Shown: positions 19,112-29,753 of the stretch, piece after piece | Position numbering within the stretch: the stretch's first letter is position 1 | Layout of the letters: every line of letters begins with the position of its first letter | Origin: Chthoniobacterales bacterium | GTDB taxonomy: Bacteria; Verrucomicrobiota; Verrucomicrobiia; Chthoniobacterales; UBA6821 | Length of the DNA stretch: 64,000 nt | Assembly (NCBI GenBank): GCA_019747735.1 | Contig: JAIEQL010000032.1 | Location: forward strand, 1-64,000 | Reading direction: 5' to 3' | Notes under the pieces: generated by a model | What the model was told of the DNA's origin: nothing | Database searches by the model: none | What the model saw: the letters and a program-made list of their open reading frames with translations, nothing else | Position numbers and translations under genes: made by a program

Positions 19112-19130
19112 AGTGCCGCTACAAAGTTAG

Positions 19131-19168
19131 CGTCATCCCTGCTCGTTCCCGCCTTTGCGGGAATGACG
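19131..19168. repeat. Dispersed CGTCAT...ATGACG hairpin
   Basis: A 7-bp perfect stem TTCCCGC/GCGGGAA (19146-19163) with outer CGTCAT/ATGACG arms. This is the widespread bacterial dispersed motif of the CGTCATTCCCGC type. A diverged half-copy lies at 20724-20751 and the tail word at 58618-58626. Located after greA it could serve as a transcript end, but no U-run follows. Confidence 0.65.
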
Positions 19169-19299
19169 TAGTGATCCAGCTATGGAACTGAGATTCACTT
19201 GTGACTACAAACGTCCTTTTATTTCAAAAAAGAATTCACCAAGCATTCACCACAAAGAATACAAAAAGAAATTTTCAACACTTCAACTTCAACTTTTAA

Positions 19300-20589
<1,290 letters not shown>

Positions 20590-20946
20590 AAGCAAAGGGT
20601 GAAGCGTGAGGGGTAAAGAGTCGCTTCGTGGTGATTTAAAATTCTCGATTGCTTGCCATTTAGGGCGTGCCATTAAAAACACAGTGTTTATTTTTTAGGA
20701 TTTAATGTCGCTACTAAGCTAACCGTCATTCCCGCGAAGGCGAGAACCAGGACGCAGTCAATTCTGATTTGAGTAATAGCGTTAAAAAAACCTAAATTGA
20801 ACGTCATGTTAAATTTTATTACTAATGCCCTGGCCGCTATCCCATGGAATTGCACAAATTTTTTAAATAAGAATTTTGTCCCAAAAAGCACCCTTGAGGA
20901 TTTTTTCTCACATTAAGTAAAGAAAAAGAAGGCTTCCAGTGTTTGC
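20590..20946. other. Gene-free spacer between eno and ftsB-like
   Basis: No supported gene is seen in these 357 bp. It holds a diverged CGTCATTCCCGCGAAGG half-element at 20724-20751 and A/T-rich sequence. Short frames here lack family similarity or a plausible leader. A promoter for the ftsB-like gene is expected but not recognised. Confidence 0.5.
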
Positions 20947-21288
20947 ATGATGAACCGTACCCTCCCTCGCCGCTCTTCCGCTCAGCGAAAAAAGCAGCAT
21001 ACACTTCTCCCGTTAGCTAATCGGTTCCTCATCCTACTCATTATCTGTGGCCTCTTCGCGCTAGTCCTTCTGACTTTTTATCCTGAATGGAAAAAACTCT
21101 CTCAGATGCGCCACACGTTGCAAAAAGATCGTGAAGAGCTTGCTCATTTAGAAAAAAGCATAACTCACAAAGAGCGAGAGCTTTTTCTTTTGCAACACGA
21201 CAAAGAATATCTCGAGCTCATCGCCCGTGATCGCCTAGACCTGATGAAACCAAACGAAACGATCTTTCGCTTTGGACCTTCTCGATGA
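20947..21288 (+). CDS. ftsB: Septum formation initiator (FtsB/DivIC family)
   Basis: The 113-residue protein has a basic cytoplasmic N-terminus (RTLPRRSSAQRKK), one membrane segment (about residues 26-46), a coiled coil (LSQMRHTLQKDREELAHLEK) and the family end ELIARDRLDLMKPNETIF. FtsB-type proteins join FtsL and FtsQ at the division site. The position after eno matches the classic neighbourhood. A second Met at position 2 is an equal start. Confidence 0.85.
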   Translation: MMNRTLPRRSSAQRKKQHTLLPLANRFLILLIICGLFALVLLTFYPEWKKLSQMRHTLQKDREELAHLEKSITHKERELFLLQHDKEYLELIARDRLDLMKPNETIFRFGPSR

Positions 21289-21307
21289 AAAATCCAAAAA
21301 ACGGGGT

Positions 21308-21382
21308 TCGAATATGGACAAAAAATAGCTCTCAACTTTTTGAACCTCATTTTAATTAAAATTAGTCCATATCCGAACCCTG
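21308..21382. repeat. Inverted repeat downstream of ftsB-like gene
   Basis: The word GGTTCGAATATGGAC (near 21310) faces GTCCATATCCGAACC (near 21366), with one mismatch. It lies between convergent genes and could act as a bidirectional transcript end; no U-run was assigned. Confidence 0.6.
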
Positions 21383-21435
21383 ACTCCATTTTCTAACCCC
21401 ATTTTTGAAGGTTAAGAACTAACTTCAACTCATCG

Positions 21436-22563
21436 TTAGCGATGAATAGGAAACGGAAGTGGAATGGGAATATTAGGGAGATTAACAGGAATATTAGGAA
21501 CGTTCTTTCCTGCATTGTTGATAACATTCTGGAGCACTCCCTCAACTTCTTTAGTTGCTTGTTGCATCATGATCTTATTCAAAAAATCGCTCTGTATGTG
21601 CATCGTAGATCCGCTGATACTAAAGGGGATTGCCTGGTATCCTGGTTCAGCAGCTACGAGCGTAATGGGCACTAGTGATTGAAGACGCTGTTGAAGTTGG
21701 GGATTGAGTAATAATCGCACATCCAAATTCCAAAATCCATCAAAGGAAAGCGCACCAACGGCTTTCAGAATAAGGTTTTGAGAATGAAGTTTCAGAGAGT
21801 CGATCACTATTCGAGTTGGAGTAATCTTATAAGTTGCCTTTGCTTCTTGAAGCTTCAGCACTTGAAATTCTTCTAAAGGCAACAAGGCACTAAAAGTGCT
21901 CAGAAAACCTGCAGATTGAACTTGAGTCGACACCAGCTCTAAGGTTCCTGAACCTTTTTGCAGGTTAGGGTTGCCAGGCACTTCCGAAAGAGTAACGGTT
22001 CCTTGAACACTTCCTGAGACAATCTTGTTTTCAAGTGTGGTTCCCATTAAGCACTCTTTAAGAGGTATTCCAACAAATTGTAGGTTCAGTTGATAGGCGC
22101 CTTCTTCTATATTGGGAACAAGGAGAGACCCTGTAAGTTTTCCTTTCAATAATCTGGCTGAAAAAGGAGTCATATTAAAAGCAGTCCCTTTTCTGACAAG
22201 TGCACCATAGAAATCGGTAAACAAGGGACGTTTATTGAGAGCCACGTTGCTAATGCGAATAGCCCCATTCCAGTCGGAACTATTGCGTAGAAAGCGCAAC
22301 AACGTCGGCATGCCCACCGAAAAAGAAGCAGCCTCAATGGTTCTTTTGTTTTTAACATCTTCAAGCACTACTTTTTCAAGAGCAAGTCCCCTCCATGGTA
22401 GAAAAACAACAGAACCTAGCTGACAGCTCATGCCGCTACTGGCTTGGATTCGAGCACTAAGCTGCTCTTTAATACCAGAACGTTGCAAATAGAGATTGAT
22501 GCCGCACGTCGCAAGGACAAGTACGAAGAGAAGGAAAAGGAAAAGTTTGTAAAAAATGCGCAT
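21436..22563 (-). CDS. AsmA-like membrane-anchored protein
   Basis: The 375-residue protein has an N-terminal membrane segment (residues 5-23) and a beta-rich extracytoplasmic region resembling AsmA/YhdP-type lipid-transfer proteins: SGMSCQLGSVVFLPWRGLALEKV near the start, and a C-terminal part with a series of amphipathic strands (GSGTLELVSTQVQ; VIDSLKLHSQNLILKAVGAL). The end is a short proline repeat (NIPVNLPNIPIPLPFPI). Family assignment is by general pattern only. It may act in outer-membrane lipid homeostasis, as the Mla genes at 29.7 kb do. Confidence 0.55.
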   Translation of the reverse strand: MRIFYKLFLFLLFVLVLATCGINLYLQRSGIKEQLSARIQASSGMSCQLGSVVFLPWRGLALEKVVLEDVKNKRTIEAASFSVGMPTLLRFLRNSSDWNGAIRISNVALNKRPLFTDFYGALVRKGTAFNMTPFSARLLKGKLTGSLLVPNIEEGAYQLNLQFVGIPLKECLMGTTLENKIVSGSVQGTVTLSEVPGNPNLQKGSGTLELVSTQVQSAGFLSTFSALLPLEEFQVLKLQEAKATYKITPTRIVIDSLKLHSQNLILKAVGALSFDGFWNLDVRLLLNPQLQQRLQSLVPITLVAAEPGYQAIPFSISGSTMHIQSDFLNKIMMQQATKEVEGVLQNVINNAGKNVPNIPVNLPNIPIPLPFPIHR

Positions 22564-22612
22564 GGGATAATTTCTAGAGGTTGTGATTAAATGTTAAATT
22601 ATTTTCTACAAG

Positions 22613-23185
22613 CTATTCGCCACGCTTAGCCGCTTTATTTTGAGACGCTTGGTATTTTGCTTTTGCTTCTTTTATCATCTGTTCAGCGATTTGATTAACT
22701 TGAGCTTGTTCTTGATCTTGACGCCATTGTTCTATTGGATTTAGCGGCCTTCCTTCTGGAGATTTAGGAGGTTTATCTGCTGGAACAAACTTGTACAGCT
22801 TGCTCACATTAGGAATGTCAGCATTGTCAAGAGTGTGACTACCAGGACGTGTAACAGCCTGGTCTGAATCAGTTGATTTCTTCTCTGATGCCTTTTGCGA
22901 TGATGAGGATGCTGTTTCTTTTAAGGGAGAGTTTGTAGAAGCAAAAAAAGGAAGTGAGTTGTTTGCATTTCCAGAGAAATTTGGCGATTCAGGCCGTGAA
23001 AAAGGCACTTGAATTACAGAACGAGGAGAAGGAGGGCAGGTCATCATTCCCTCCTGAAAACCATTCTTAAGATTTGAAACATCTAGAGTCTGCTCTGGTT
23101 GTTTTTTTTGCCTTAATACTTTGACAAATGAATTATTAGCGAGAGCTTTCTCGGAGATGCCAGAGCTTATGTTTAAATTGCTCAT
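22613..23185 (-). CDS. Hypothetical disordered protein
   Basis: No family is recognised in these 190 residues. The composition is Ser/Pro/Lys/Asn-rich and probably disordered, ending in a charged helical stretch (IEQWRQDQEQAQVNQIAEQMIKE, split here only by description) of about 35 residues. There is no signal peptide or membrane segment. It sits alone between an AsmA-like gene and ftsK. The N-terminus MSNLNISSGISEKA and general style resemble the disordered head of the patatin protein. A secreted substrate is possible but unsupported. Confidence 0.55.
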   Translation of the reverse strand: MSNLNISSGISEKALANNSFVKVLRQKKQPEQTLDVSNLKNGFQEGMMTCPPSPRSVIQVPFSRPESPNFSGNANNSLPFFASTNSPLKETASSSSQKASEKKSTDSDQAVTRPGSHTLDNADIPNVSKLYKFVPADKPPKSPEGRPLNPIEQWRQDQEQAQVNQIAEQMIKEAKAKYQASQNKAAKRGE

Positions 23186-23336
23186 AGTAGGATGAGAGGT
23201 TGAATTTGGTTTTATTTTTTACGTACGGATCATTTTTTTATCAAAAGAAAAAGGGGTTTCCTACTCTTTAATTTAATAAGCGCTGAACTTTAAAAAGAAG
23301 ACTGAAGGATTATTGCCAAATGAGTTCCAATTTTAG

Positions 23337-25784
23337 ATGATAGGCAGAATGTCAAAAAAGTCTCATCGTACCTGGAATGAAGTGCTCAGCCTCTTGCTCG
23401 TGGGAGGAGGCATCTTGTTGCTATTGGCACTCCTCTCCTTTGAACCACGCGATGTCCCCTCATGGCTTTTTTATGCCAAATATTCTTCTAGCTCCAAAAT
23501 CCCCCTCAACTTTGTGGGCCGTTTTGGCGCTATCGTAGCAGGGCTCTCCTTTTTTCTTTTTGGTGGCGCCTCTTTTTTTATTGCAGCAGTGCTACTAGGA
23601 CTTGGCATCACCACCTTCTTTGAAGAAAGAAAGCCGTTAGGAATTCGATTTGGCTGGGCTTTTATCTTTGTCTTGAGTTGGGCTTTCTTCCTCGATTTTC
23701 TCGACCATTTCAATATTTTTTCGACGGCTTGGAAACAGACACTTGCTCTCCCCAGCGCCGGAGGTTGGTTTGGTCATGCTTTGGGAATTACATTAGGAAA
23801 AAATTCGATGGGGACAGTCGGATCGCTCTCTCTTTTTCTCGTCGTCGCTTTCATCAGTTTGATTTTGGCAACAGGCCTCCATCCCATTGTCATCATGAAG
23901 TATTTTTTTCGTTCTTTAGGAAATGGGATCGTCATTTTCTTCCAGTCGATCACCAAGCAGCTCTTTAAAAAACCACCTCTATCAGAACCCTCCTCAAAAA
24001 AAACATCTTCTCGCCAGCCCAGGAAAAAAGAGATTCAAGAGACTCTCTCTACTTTTTCTTTAGAAGAAACAGAGAAATTACTCGCTAGTAATTTCCCTCC
24101 TCCCAAAATTATTGATGCAAGCATACCGGCAGTCGCTAACAAAAAGCCCTCTCTCGCAGAAGTCATGAAGACAAAATCGGTGCCAGCAGAAAATACTACC
24201 CTGGAAAAAACAATATCTGGCCTTACTTTAGACAATTACACTCTCCCGGACTTAGCATTACTGGAGGCACATCAACACCATGATCATAAGCCTACTGATC
24301 CAGCAGTACTGCAAGCTGTGCAGAAAATTTTAATTGAAACACTCTCTCAATTTAGCATTGAAGTAGCCGCTGGGGATATCACCAAAGGACCGACTATTAC
24401 GCGTTACGAGCTCTATCCCGCTAAGGGAGTGAGAGTCGATCGTATTGTCAACCTCGAGCGGGACCTAGCGCGCGCCACCCGCGCCGAACGCATCAATATT
24501 TTGGCCCCCATCCCTGGCAAAGATACCGTGGGCATCGAAATCGCTAACAGCGACAAAGTCAAAGTTGCCATTGGTGAACTTTTTGAAAGTGAGGCCTGGC
24601 ATTCTTCCAAAGCCAAGCTACCACTAGCTCTGGGCAAAGATGTTTATGGCAATGCCATCATTGCAGACTTAGCTCAAATGCCGCATCTCCTGGTGGCAGG
24701 AGCCACAGGAAGCGGAAAGAGTGTTTGTATTAATTCGATTATTACCAGTCTCCTTTTCAAACATACGCCAGAGACACTCCGTTTTATCATGATCGATCCG
24801 AAAGTTGTGGAGATGCAAATCTACAACAAACTCCCTCACTTGGTTACCCCAGTGGTCACGGACCCTAAAAAAGTGCTCCTCGCATTGCGTTGGGTCATTG
24901 AAGAAATGGAGCTTCGTTATAAAATTTTTGCAAAAACGGGAGTGCGCAATATTACGGGCTTTAACGCTCGTCCTCGGTCAACAGCGGAGAAAAAAGCAGC
25001 CACACCAACCGAAGAAGAACTTGCCGCTCTAGAAGCAGAAATTGAACCGGGAGAAGAGCCAACAGCACAGGCAGTTCCCCATCGCTCCTCTCAAGAAGAG
25101 GAACTCATTATTCCTGAGCAAATGCCCTTTATTGTAGTCATCGTCGATGAGCTGGCAGACCTTATGCAGACTGCTCCGGCGGATGTAGAATCAGCCATTG
25201 CTCGCATTACTCAAATGGCTCGAGCAGCAGGCATTCATATGATTGTGGCTACTCAAACTCCACGAGCAGATGTCGTCACGGGAATTATAAAAGCTAATAT
25301 CCCTACACGGATCGCCTTCCAAGTGGCTTCCAAACTTGATAGCCGTGTCATCCTCGACCAAAATGGAGCTGACCGTCTGCTCGGCCAAGGCGACATGCTC
25401 TACTTACCACCAGGAAGCGCTAAGCTCCTGCGCGCACAAGGAGTCCTTGTCACTGATGAGGAAATTGGACGCGTGGTCGATTTTCTTGGCCAGCAGAGCG
25501 AGCCTATTTTTGAACCTAGCATTGTCGCTAAACTTTCTAATACGACTATACCAGAAGAAGATGTCACCGATGCTGAGGAGGAACTGGTCACTAAGTGCCT
25601 TGAGATTATTCGCCAAGAAAAGAAAGCCTCGACCTCCATGCTCCAACGCCGTCTGCGTCTCGGTTACACCCGTGCCGCCCGCATTGTCGACATCCTCGAA
25701 CAACGCGGTATTCTCGGCCCCAAAGATGGTGCACGCGATCGTGAAATCTTGGTAGATCTCGATGGGGTAATTACCAACGTCTAG
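23337..25784 (+). CDS. ftsK: DNA translocase FtsK
   Basis: The 815-residue protein has four N-terminal membrane segments (within residues 20-190), a short linker, and the motor domain with Walker A GATGSGKS near 458-465, Walker B IVVIVDELADLM, the ARAAGIHMIVATQTPRADVV block and a C-terminal winged-helix gamma domain (STSMLQRRLRLGYTRAARIVD). It pumps DNA at the septum and activates Xer recombination at dif; a Xer-type recombinase lies at 57655. The start may be Met5 (23349). The linker is far shorter than in E. coli, as in many bacteria. Confidence 0.96.
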   Translation: MIGRMSKKSHRTWNEVLSLLLVGGGILLLLALLSFEPRDVPSWLFYAKYSSSSKIPLNFVGRFGAIVAGLSFFLFGGASFFIAAVLLGLGITTFFEERKPLGIRFGWAFIFVLSWAFFLDFLDHFNIFSTAWKQTLALPSAGGWFGHALGITLGKNSMGTVGSLSLFLVVAFISLILATGLHPIVIMKYFFRSLGNGIVIFFQSITKQLFKKPPLSEPSSKKTSSRQPRKKEIQETLSTFSLEETEKLLASNFPPPKIIDASIPAVANKKPSLAEVMKTKSVPAENTTLEKTISGLTLDNYTLPDLALLEAHQHHDHKPTDPAVLQAVQKILIETLSQFSIEVAAGDITKGPTITRYELYPAKGVRVDRIVNLERDLARATRAERINILAPIPGKDTVGIEIANSDKVKVAIGELFESEAWHSSKAKLPLALGKDVYGNAIIADLAQMPHLLVAGATGSGKSVCINSIITSLLFKHTPETLRFIMIDPKVVEMQIYNKLPHLVTPVVTDPKKVLLALRWVIEEMELRYKIFAKTGVRNITGFNARPRSTAEKKAATPTEEELAALEAEIEPGEEPTAQAVPHRSSQEEELIIPEQMPFIVVIVDELADLMQTAPADVESAIARITQMARAAGIHMIVATQTPRADVVTGIIKANIPTRIAFQVASKLDSRVILDQNGADRLLGQGDMLYLPPGSAKLLRAQGVLVTDEEIGRVVDFLGQQSEPIFEPSIVAKLSNTTIPEEDVTDAEEELVTKCLEIIRQEKKASTSMLQRRLRLGYTRAARIVDILEQRGILGPKDGARDREILVDLDGVITNV

Positions 25785-25795
25785 GAAGACATTGG

Positions 25796-25915
25796 TAGTA
25801 GAAGATGGAAGATAGGAGTTGAGAGGCCTTCGGCAAATTAAGAAATTACCTTTTTAACATTATTTCTTGCCTACAATGGCAGGCCTAGACTTCCATCTTC
25901 CATCTCCTAACTGTC
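25796..25915. repeat. Purine/pyrimidine word pair after ftsK
   Basis: The word GTAGAAGATGGAAGATAGGAG (described 25797-25817 in part) faces CTTCCATCTTCCATCTCCTAA at about 25888-25908. The match is imperfect, with the order of short units shifted. It is another bracketed spacer, here between convergent ftsK and kamA-like genes. Confidence 0.5.
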
Positions 25916-25931
25916 AACGGCACGTTGACAG

Positions 25932-27044
25932 TTACCCATACCGAAATTCCCGCCCCTCATAATTGCGGAGAATTATTTTTTCTGAGTCGTGGCTTAAGAC
26001 ATAGTTGGGATTGACGGGAACCTTGCCTCCCCCACCAGGAGCATCAATAACAAATTGAGGAACAGCATACCCCGTCGTGTGACCGCGAAGTCCTTCTATA
26101 ATTTCTATCCCTTTCTCTACCGAAGCACGCAAATGAGCAGAACCCTTGATGAGATCGCATTGATAAAGGTAGTAAGGTCGCACGCGACATCGCAGTAACT
26201 TGTGCACAAGAGCTTTCATAACAGGAAGGCTGTCATTGACCTTGGCTAACAAAACACTTTGGTTACCTAAGGGAATGCCATGATTGGCTAAACGCTCGAG
26301 GGCTTCTTTGACTTCGAGCGTCAGCTCCTTGGGATGGTTGACATGCACACTCATCCAAAGAGGATGATAACGTTGCAACATTAGACAAAGTTCTGGCGTG
26401 ATCCGCTGAGGTAGAAAAATAGGGACTCGGGTGCCAATACGCAAAAATTCAATATGAGCAATGGCGCGCAAGGAAGAGAGAATCTTTTCCAATTTTTCAT
26501 CGGAGAAAAGCAAAGGATCCCCTCCCGATAAAAGCACATCTCGCACCTCAGTATGTTTTTTAAGATAAGCTATTGCCTCTTCAAAATTGGTATGGAGCTC
26601 CTGCTCTCCTACGCCGCTTACCACACGAGAACGCGTGCAATAACGGCAATAAGAGGCGCACCGGTCTGTCACGAGAAAAAGGACTCGATCAGGATAGCGA
26701 TGGACTAACCCTGGGACTGGCATGTGAGCATCTTCTCCACAAGGATCGCTCTGCTCTCCCGGAGTGATTTCGCTCTCTTCCTGACGAGGAATCACTTGAC
26801 GCCGAATAGGCCCGTCAGGATCCTCCGCTTCTACCAAGTTAAAATAATGAGGAGTAATGGCCATGGCCAATTTATGGGCCGTAAGGAGCACTCCCATTTT
26901 TTCTGAAGGAGAAAGCGTTAGGTGACGCTCAAGCCCTTGTAAATTGGTGATACGATTTTTTAATTGCCAGCGCCAATCCTGCCATTCTGACAAAGCAACA
27001 TCAGGCCAGCGCCCTGGGGCGTGCGAAAGAAACTGTTCTAACAT
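25932..27044 (-). CDS. KamA-family L-lysine 2,3-aminomutase-like radical SAM enzyme
   Basis: The 370-residue protein has the radical SAM cysteines C129, C133 and C136 (CASYCRYC), the PLP-lysine block DAPGGGGKVPVNPNYV near residue 335, and typical LLSGGDPLLF and RIGTRVPIFLPQRI motifs. Family members move the alpha-amino group of lysine, either free (KamA, giving beta-lysine) or for EF-P modification (EpmB). Length is between EpmB (about 340) and KamA (about 416). No efp or epmA gene is nearby, so the choice stays open. Confidence 0.88.
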   Translation of the reverse strand: MLEQFLSHAPGRWPDVALSEWQDWRWQLKNRITNLQGLERHLTLSPSEKMGVLLTAHKLAMAITPHYFNLVEAEDPDGPIRRQVIPRQEESEITPGEQSDPCGEDAHMPVPGLVHRYPDRVLFLVTDRCASYCRYCTRSRVVSGVGEQELHTNFEEAIAYLKKHTEVRDVLLSGGDPLLFSDEKLEKILSSLRAIAHIEFLRIGTRVPIFLPQRITPELCLMLQRYHPLWMSVHVNHPKELTLEVKEALERLANHGIPLGNQSVLLAKVNDSLPVMKALVHKLLRCRVRPYYLYQCDLIKGSAHLRASVEKGIEIIEGLRGHTTGYAVPQFVIDAPGGGGKVPVNPNYVLSHDSEKIILRNYEGREFRYG

Positions 27045-27089
27045 AGCTTCAACATGTTTAAGAAAATTGGTAATTGTGCAGGAAAAAGT

Positions 27090-27232
27090 TCGCAGTTGGC
27101 AGTTTTTGTATAAAGCCCAAAATACATCTTAGAAAAATAAACTTTTTTCTTATCGAAACAAAGCACCAATAAAAAACAGCGTATATACTGTCAAAAAAAG
27201 ATCGAAAATTACTACCAACTGCCAGCTGCTAG
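27090..27232. repeat. Inverted GCAGTTGGCAG words; one arm inside ppk1
   Basis: CGCAGTTGGCAGTT at about 27091-27104 faces AACTGCCAGCTG at about 27217-27228. The right copy codes the last residues of polyphosphate kinase and its stop. Similar words occur at 59558-59570 and 59669-59686. Confidence 0.6.
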
Positions 27233-29308
27233 CTGTGAACTTGCTTCCCCCAGCCGCCTCCTTTGCGCATCCTCAAGAAAAGCCTGTTGAGCATTAAAGG
27301 GCTCGCTGACACTGCTCAAACGATGATAGTTGCCATCTTGGTCCATGATGCGTGCTTTGACATTATCTTTCCAAAACCATTCTAAAATTTCTTCAATGTG
27401 AGCTTGGACTCCAGGATGCAAAAGAGGAAAGCTAATTTCAACACGGCGAAACAAATTACGAGGCATCCAATCAGCACTACTCAAAAACAGCTCTGGATTG
27501 CCTCCGTTTTCAAAACGCAAAATGCGACTGTGCTCTAAAAACCGACCGACGATACTGCGCACTTCAATGTTGTCGCTGACACCAAGAATACCAGGTCGCA
27601 GGCAACAAGTACCACGAATAAGCAAGCGTATTCGCACTCCCATCTGAGAGGCACGATAGAGAGCCATGATCATACTCTCTTCCACAAGGGCATTCATTTT
27701 GATCATGACTCCCGCAGGACGCCCACAACGAGCATGCTCACTCTCTCGATTAAGAAGTTGAAACAATTTTTCCTTCATGTTGTAGGGAGCCAATGTGAGG
27801 GTTTGCAGCTCAGGAAAACGGGAGACCCCCGTAAGCATATTAAACATGGCAGCAACATCATCGGTGATTCTTTGATCAGCCGTTAACAATCCCAAATCAG
27901 TATAAAGACGCGCTGTTGTAGGATGATAATTTCCTGTGCTCAAATGCACATACCGCCGAATCACCTCTCCCTCTTGCCTCACTACGAGCATGGCCTTAGC
28001 GTGTGTTTTTAAACCGGAGATTCCATAGATCACATTCACGCCGGCATCGCGCATCATGCGAGCCCATTTGATATTGGAAGCCTCATCAAAACGAGCTTTC
28101 AATTCGATAACGACAGTGACCTGTTTTCCATTTTGAGCTGCTGTGATGAGGGAAGCAACTAAAGGAGAATCGTGGCTAGTTCGATAGAGTGTCTGCTTGA
28201 TAGCCAATGTATGAGGGTCCTCAGCAGCATGCCCTAAAAAATCGAGAACAGTTTGAAAACTATCATAGGGGTGATGCAAAAGAATATCTCCTTTGCGCAG
28301 GTGCCAAAAAATATCAGCTTCTTCCTTGAGAGAAAGAACCGTATGCGGTGTAAAGCGCTTCTCACGTAGATCTGGACGATCTATTTCAAAAGCAAGTGGC
28401 AAGAGCTGCTTCAAAGCTAAAATATCAGGGAGCACATAGAGGTCATTTTTTTGAAGATGCAATAGCCTGAGTAGCTTCTCAGAAAGAAACTCAGGGCAAC
28501 TGTGATGTACTTCCAGGCGAATAGGCGCATGCCGATGCACATGCCTCAACTCCTCTTCAATAGCATGGAGCAGGTCTGATTCCTCCTCATCAATGGTCAA
28601 ATTACTATTGCGTGTGATTCGAAAAAGATGAGCTCCTAGAACAGGGACACCATAAAAAAGAGCTCCGACATGATGTTGAATGATACTTTCTAAAAAAACA
28701 AAATGACACTGCTCTGACTCACTCTCATTGGGAAAAGGAACCAGACGAGGCAAGGTTGGAGGAATAGGAACGACAGCGAGATCGGTGCTTATTTCTTCTC
28801 CTTGAAGCCCCTGAAGAGCAACCAGTACATTTAAACTAAGATTAGGAAGCTGAGGAAAGGGATGGACGGGATCAACTGCTAGCGGTGTCAGCATCGGAAA
28901 AATAAATTCCTCAAAATACTTTTTGAAATACTCTTGCTCTGCGGAAGCTAAGTCTGAGTAGTGGTGAAAGGTAATTTTTTCTTGCTCAAGAGCAGGAGCA
29001 ATCATTTCCTTCCAACATTGATACTGCACAGCCAATTGTTTTCGAATCCGTGCTGAAAGAGCCTTGAATTCTTCTTCTGGAAAAAAACCATCAGCAAGAG
29101 GCTTGTTTCCTCCATGCTGACATTGCTGCTTGATCGCAGCGACATGAACTTCAAAAAATTCATCGAGATTAGAACTGACAATACCAAGGAACTTCAATCG
29201 TTCTAACAGCGGATTTTCCAGATCAAAGGCCTGGTCTAGCACTCGCTGATTAAACTCCAACCAGCTCAATCCACGATTGAGATAGAGAGCGTCATCCTTG
29301 AATTTCAT
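27212..29308 (-). CDS. ppk: Polyphosphate kinase 1
   Basis: Ppk1 makes polyphosphate from ATP. The 698 residues show the N-terminal domain (LSWLEFNQRVLDQA), the head domain, and catalytic blocks IELKARFDEASNIKWA, ISGLKTHAKAML with the phosphorylated His near 436, and VHLSTGNYHPTTARLYTD near 460, then the C-terminal HKD-like repeat. Length is normal. The last eight residues (SQLAAGSW) are encoded by a dispersed repeat word, suggesting that the native end was replaced. It is a single-gene unit. Confidence 0.96.
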   Translation of the reverse strand: MKFKDDALYLNRGLSWLEFNQRVLDQAFDLENPLLERLKFLGIVSSNLDEFFEVHVAAIKQQCQHGGNKPLADGFFPEEEFKALSARIRKQLAVQYQCWKEMIAPALEQEKITFHHYSDLASAEQEYFKKYFEEFIFPMLTPLAVDPVHPFPQLPNLSLNVLVALQGLQGEEISTDLAVVPIPPTLPRLVPFPNESESEQCHFVFLESIIQHHVGALFYGVPVLGAHLFRITRNSNLTIDEEESDLLHAIEEELRHVHRHAPIRLEVHHSCPEFLSEKLLRLLHLQKNDLYVLPDILALKQLLPLAFEIDRPDLREKRFTPHTVLSLKEEADIFWHLRKGDILLHHPYDSFQTVLDFLGHAAEDPHTLAIKQTLYRTSHDSPLVASLITAAQNGKQVTVVIELKARFDEASNIKWARMMRDAGVNVIYGISGLKTHAKAMLVVRQEGEVIRRYVHLSTGNYHPTTARLYTDLGLLTADQRITDDVAAMFNMLTGVSRFPELQTLTLAPYNMKEKLFQLLNRESEHARCGRPAGVMIKMNALVEESMIMALYRASQMGVRIRLLIRGTCCLRPGILGVSDNIEVRSIVGRFLEHSRILRFENGGNPELFLSSADWMPRNLFRRVEISFPLLHPGVQAHIEEILEWFWKDNVKARIMDQDGNYHRLSSVSEPFNAQQAFLEDAQRRRLGEASSQLAAGSW

Positions 29309-29358
29309 GAGAAAAAAATTTCTTAGTATAAAAGAAAAGCAAGAGCTGAGAAAAGCAA

Positions 29359-29521
29359 TATAGTGGATTAAATTGAAAAGAGCGCTTTAGAAGCGCTGAA
29401 TTTTTTCTTAAGACAAGGCTGAAGAGTTTAGGCTATCCAAAGATAACCTAAAGGATGAGAACACAGTCTTAAGGAAAAAGAGCAAGCTTATGATGTGCCC
29501 TTTTCAATTTAATCCACTATA
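29359..29521. mobile_element. MITE-like element R3 with 21-bp terminal inverted repeats
   Basis: The 163-bp element begins TATAGTGGATTAAATTGAAA and ends in its reverse complement; the 21-bp ends (29359-29379, 29501-29521) are perfect. The interior has a second palindrome (CTTAAGAC and GTCTTAAG). It has no gene. A right-end fragment recurs at 43451-43501. It abuts R1 with no spacer. Confidence 0.85.
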
Positions 29522-29664
29522 AGAGGGTGTCTTGAAAATGAATAAAATTGATGCAGTACCAGGAGCGAAGCGCACAGACCCGCAGTGTATATGGACATAC
29601 TCGAGGACGCGAGCACTGGAGCGACGCCGTAATGCGCAATTTTAGTCTTTTCAAGACACCCTCT
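29522..29664 (+). mobile_element. MITE-like element R1, complete copy 1
   Basis: The 143-bp element has 17-bp perfect terminal inverted repeats (29522-29538 and 29648-29664, AGAGGGTGTCTTGAAAA). Further copies are at 43307-43450 in the opposite orientation and at 1-76 (partial). The interior is GC-richer than the ends. There is no transposase; short frames are incidental. It lies 90 bp upstream of mlaE. Confidence 0.88.
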
Positions 29665-29753
29665 AAATAGGAGAAGGTAGTAACCGCCTTGCTCTTTGTT
29701 ACGAAGCAATTTCACTGTCTTCTTTAAAAAAAACTGTTACCCTGCCCAGCTTA

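Noticed and set aside
21308-21322. T-loop-like GGTTCGAAT suggesting a tRNA
   Set aside because: No acceptor or anticodon stem could be formed around it; it is one arm of an inverted repeat.
29509-29715. 68-codon minus-strand frame recurring at 43272-43502
   Set aside because: The shared protein segment is only the translation of the R1 element; no gene context or leader.
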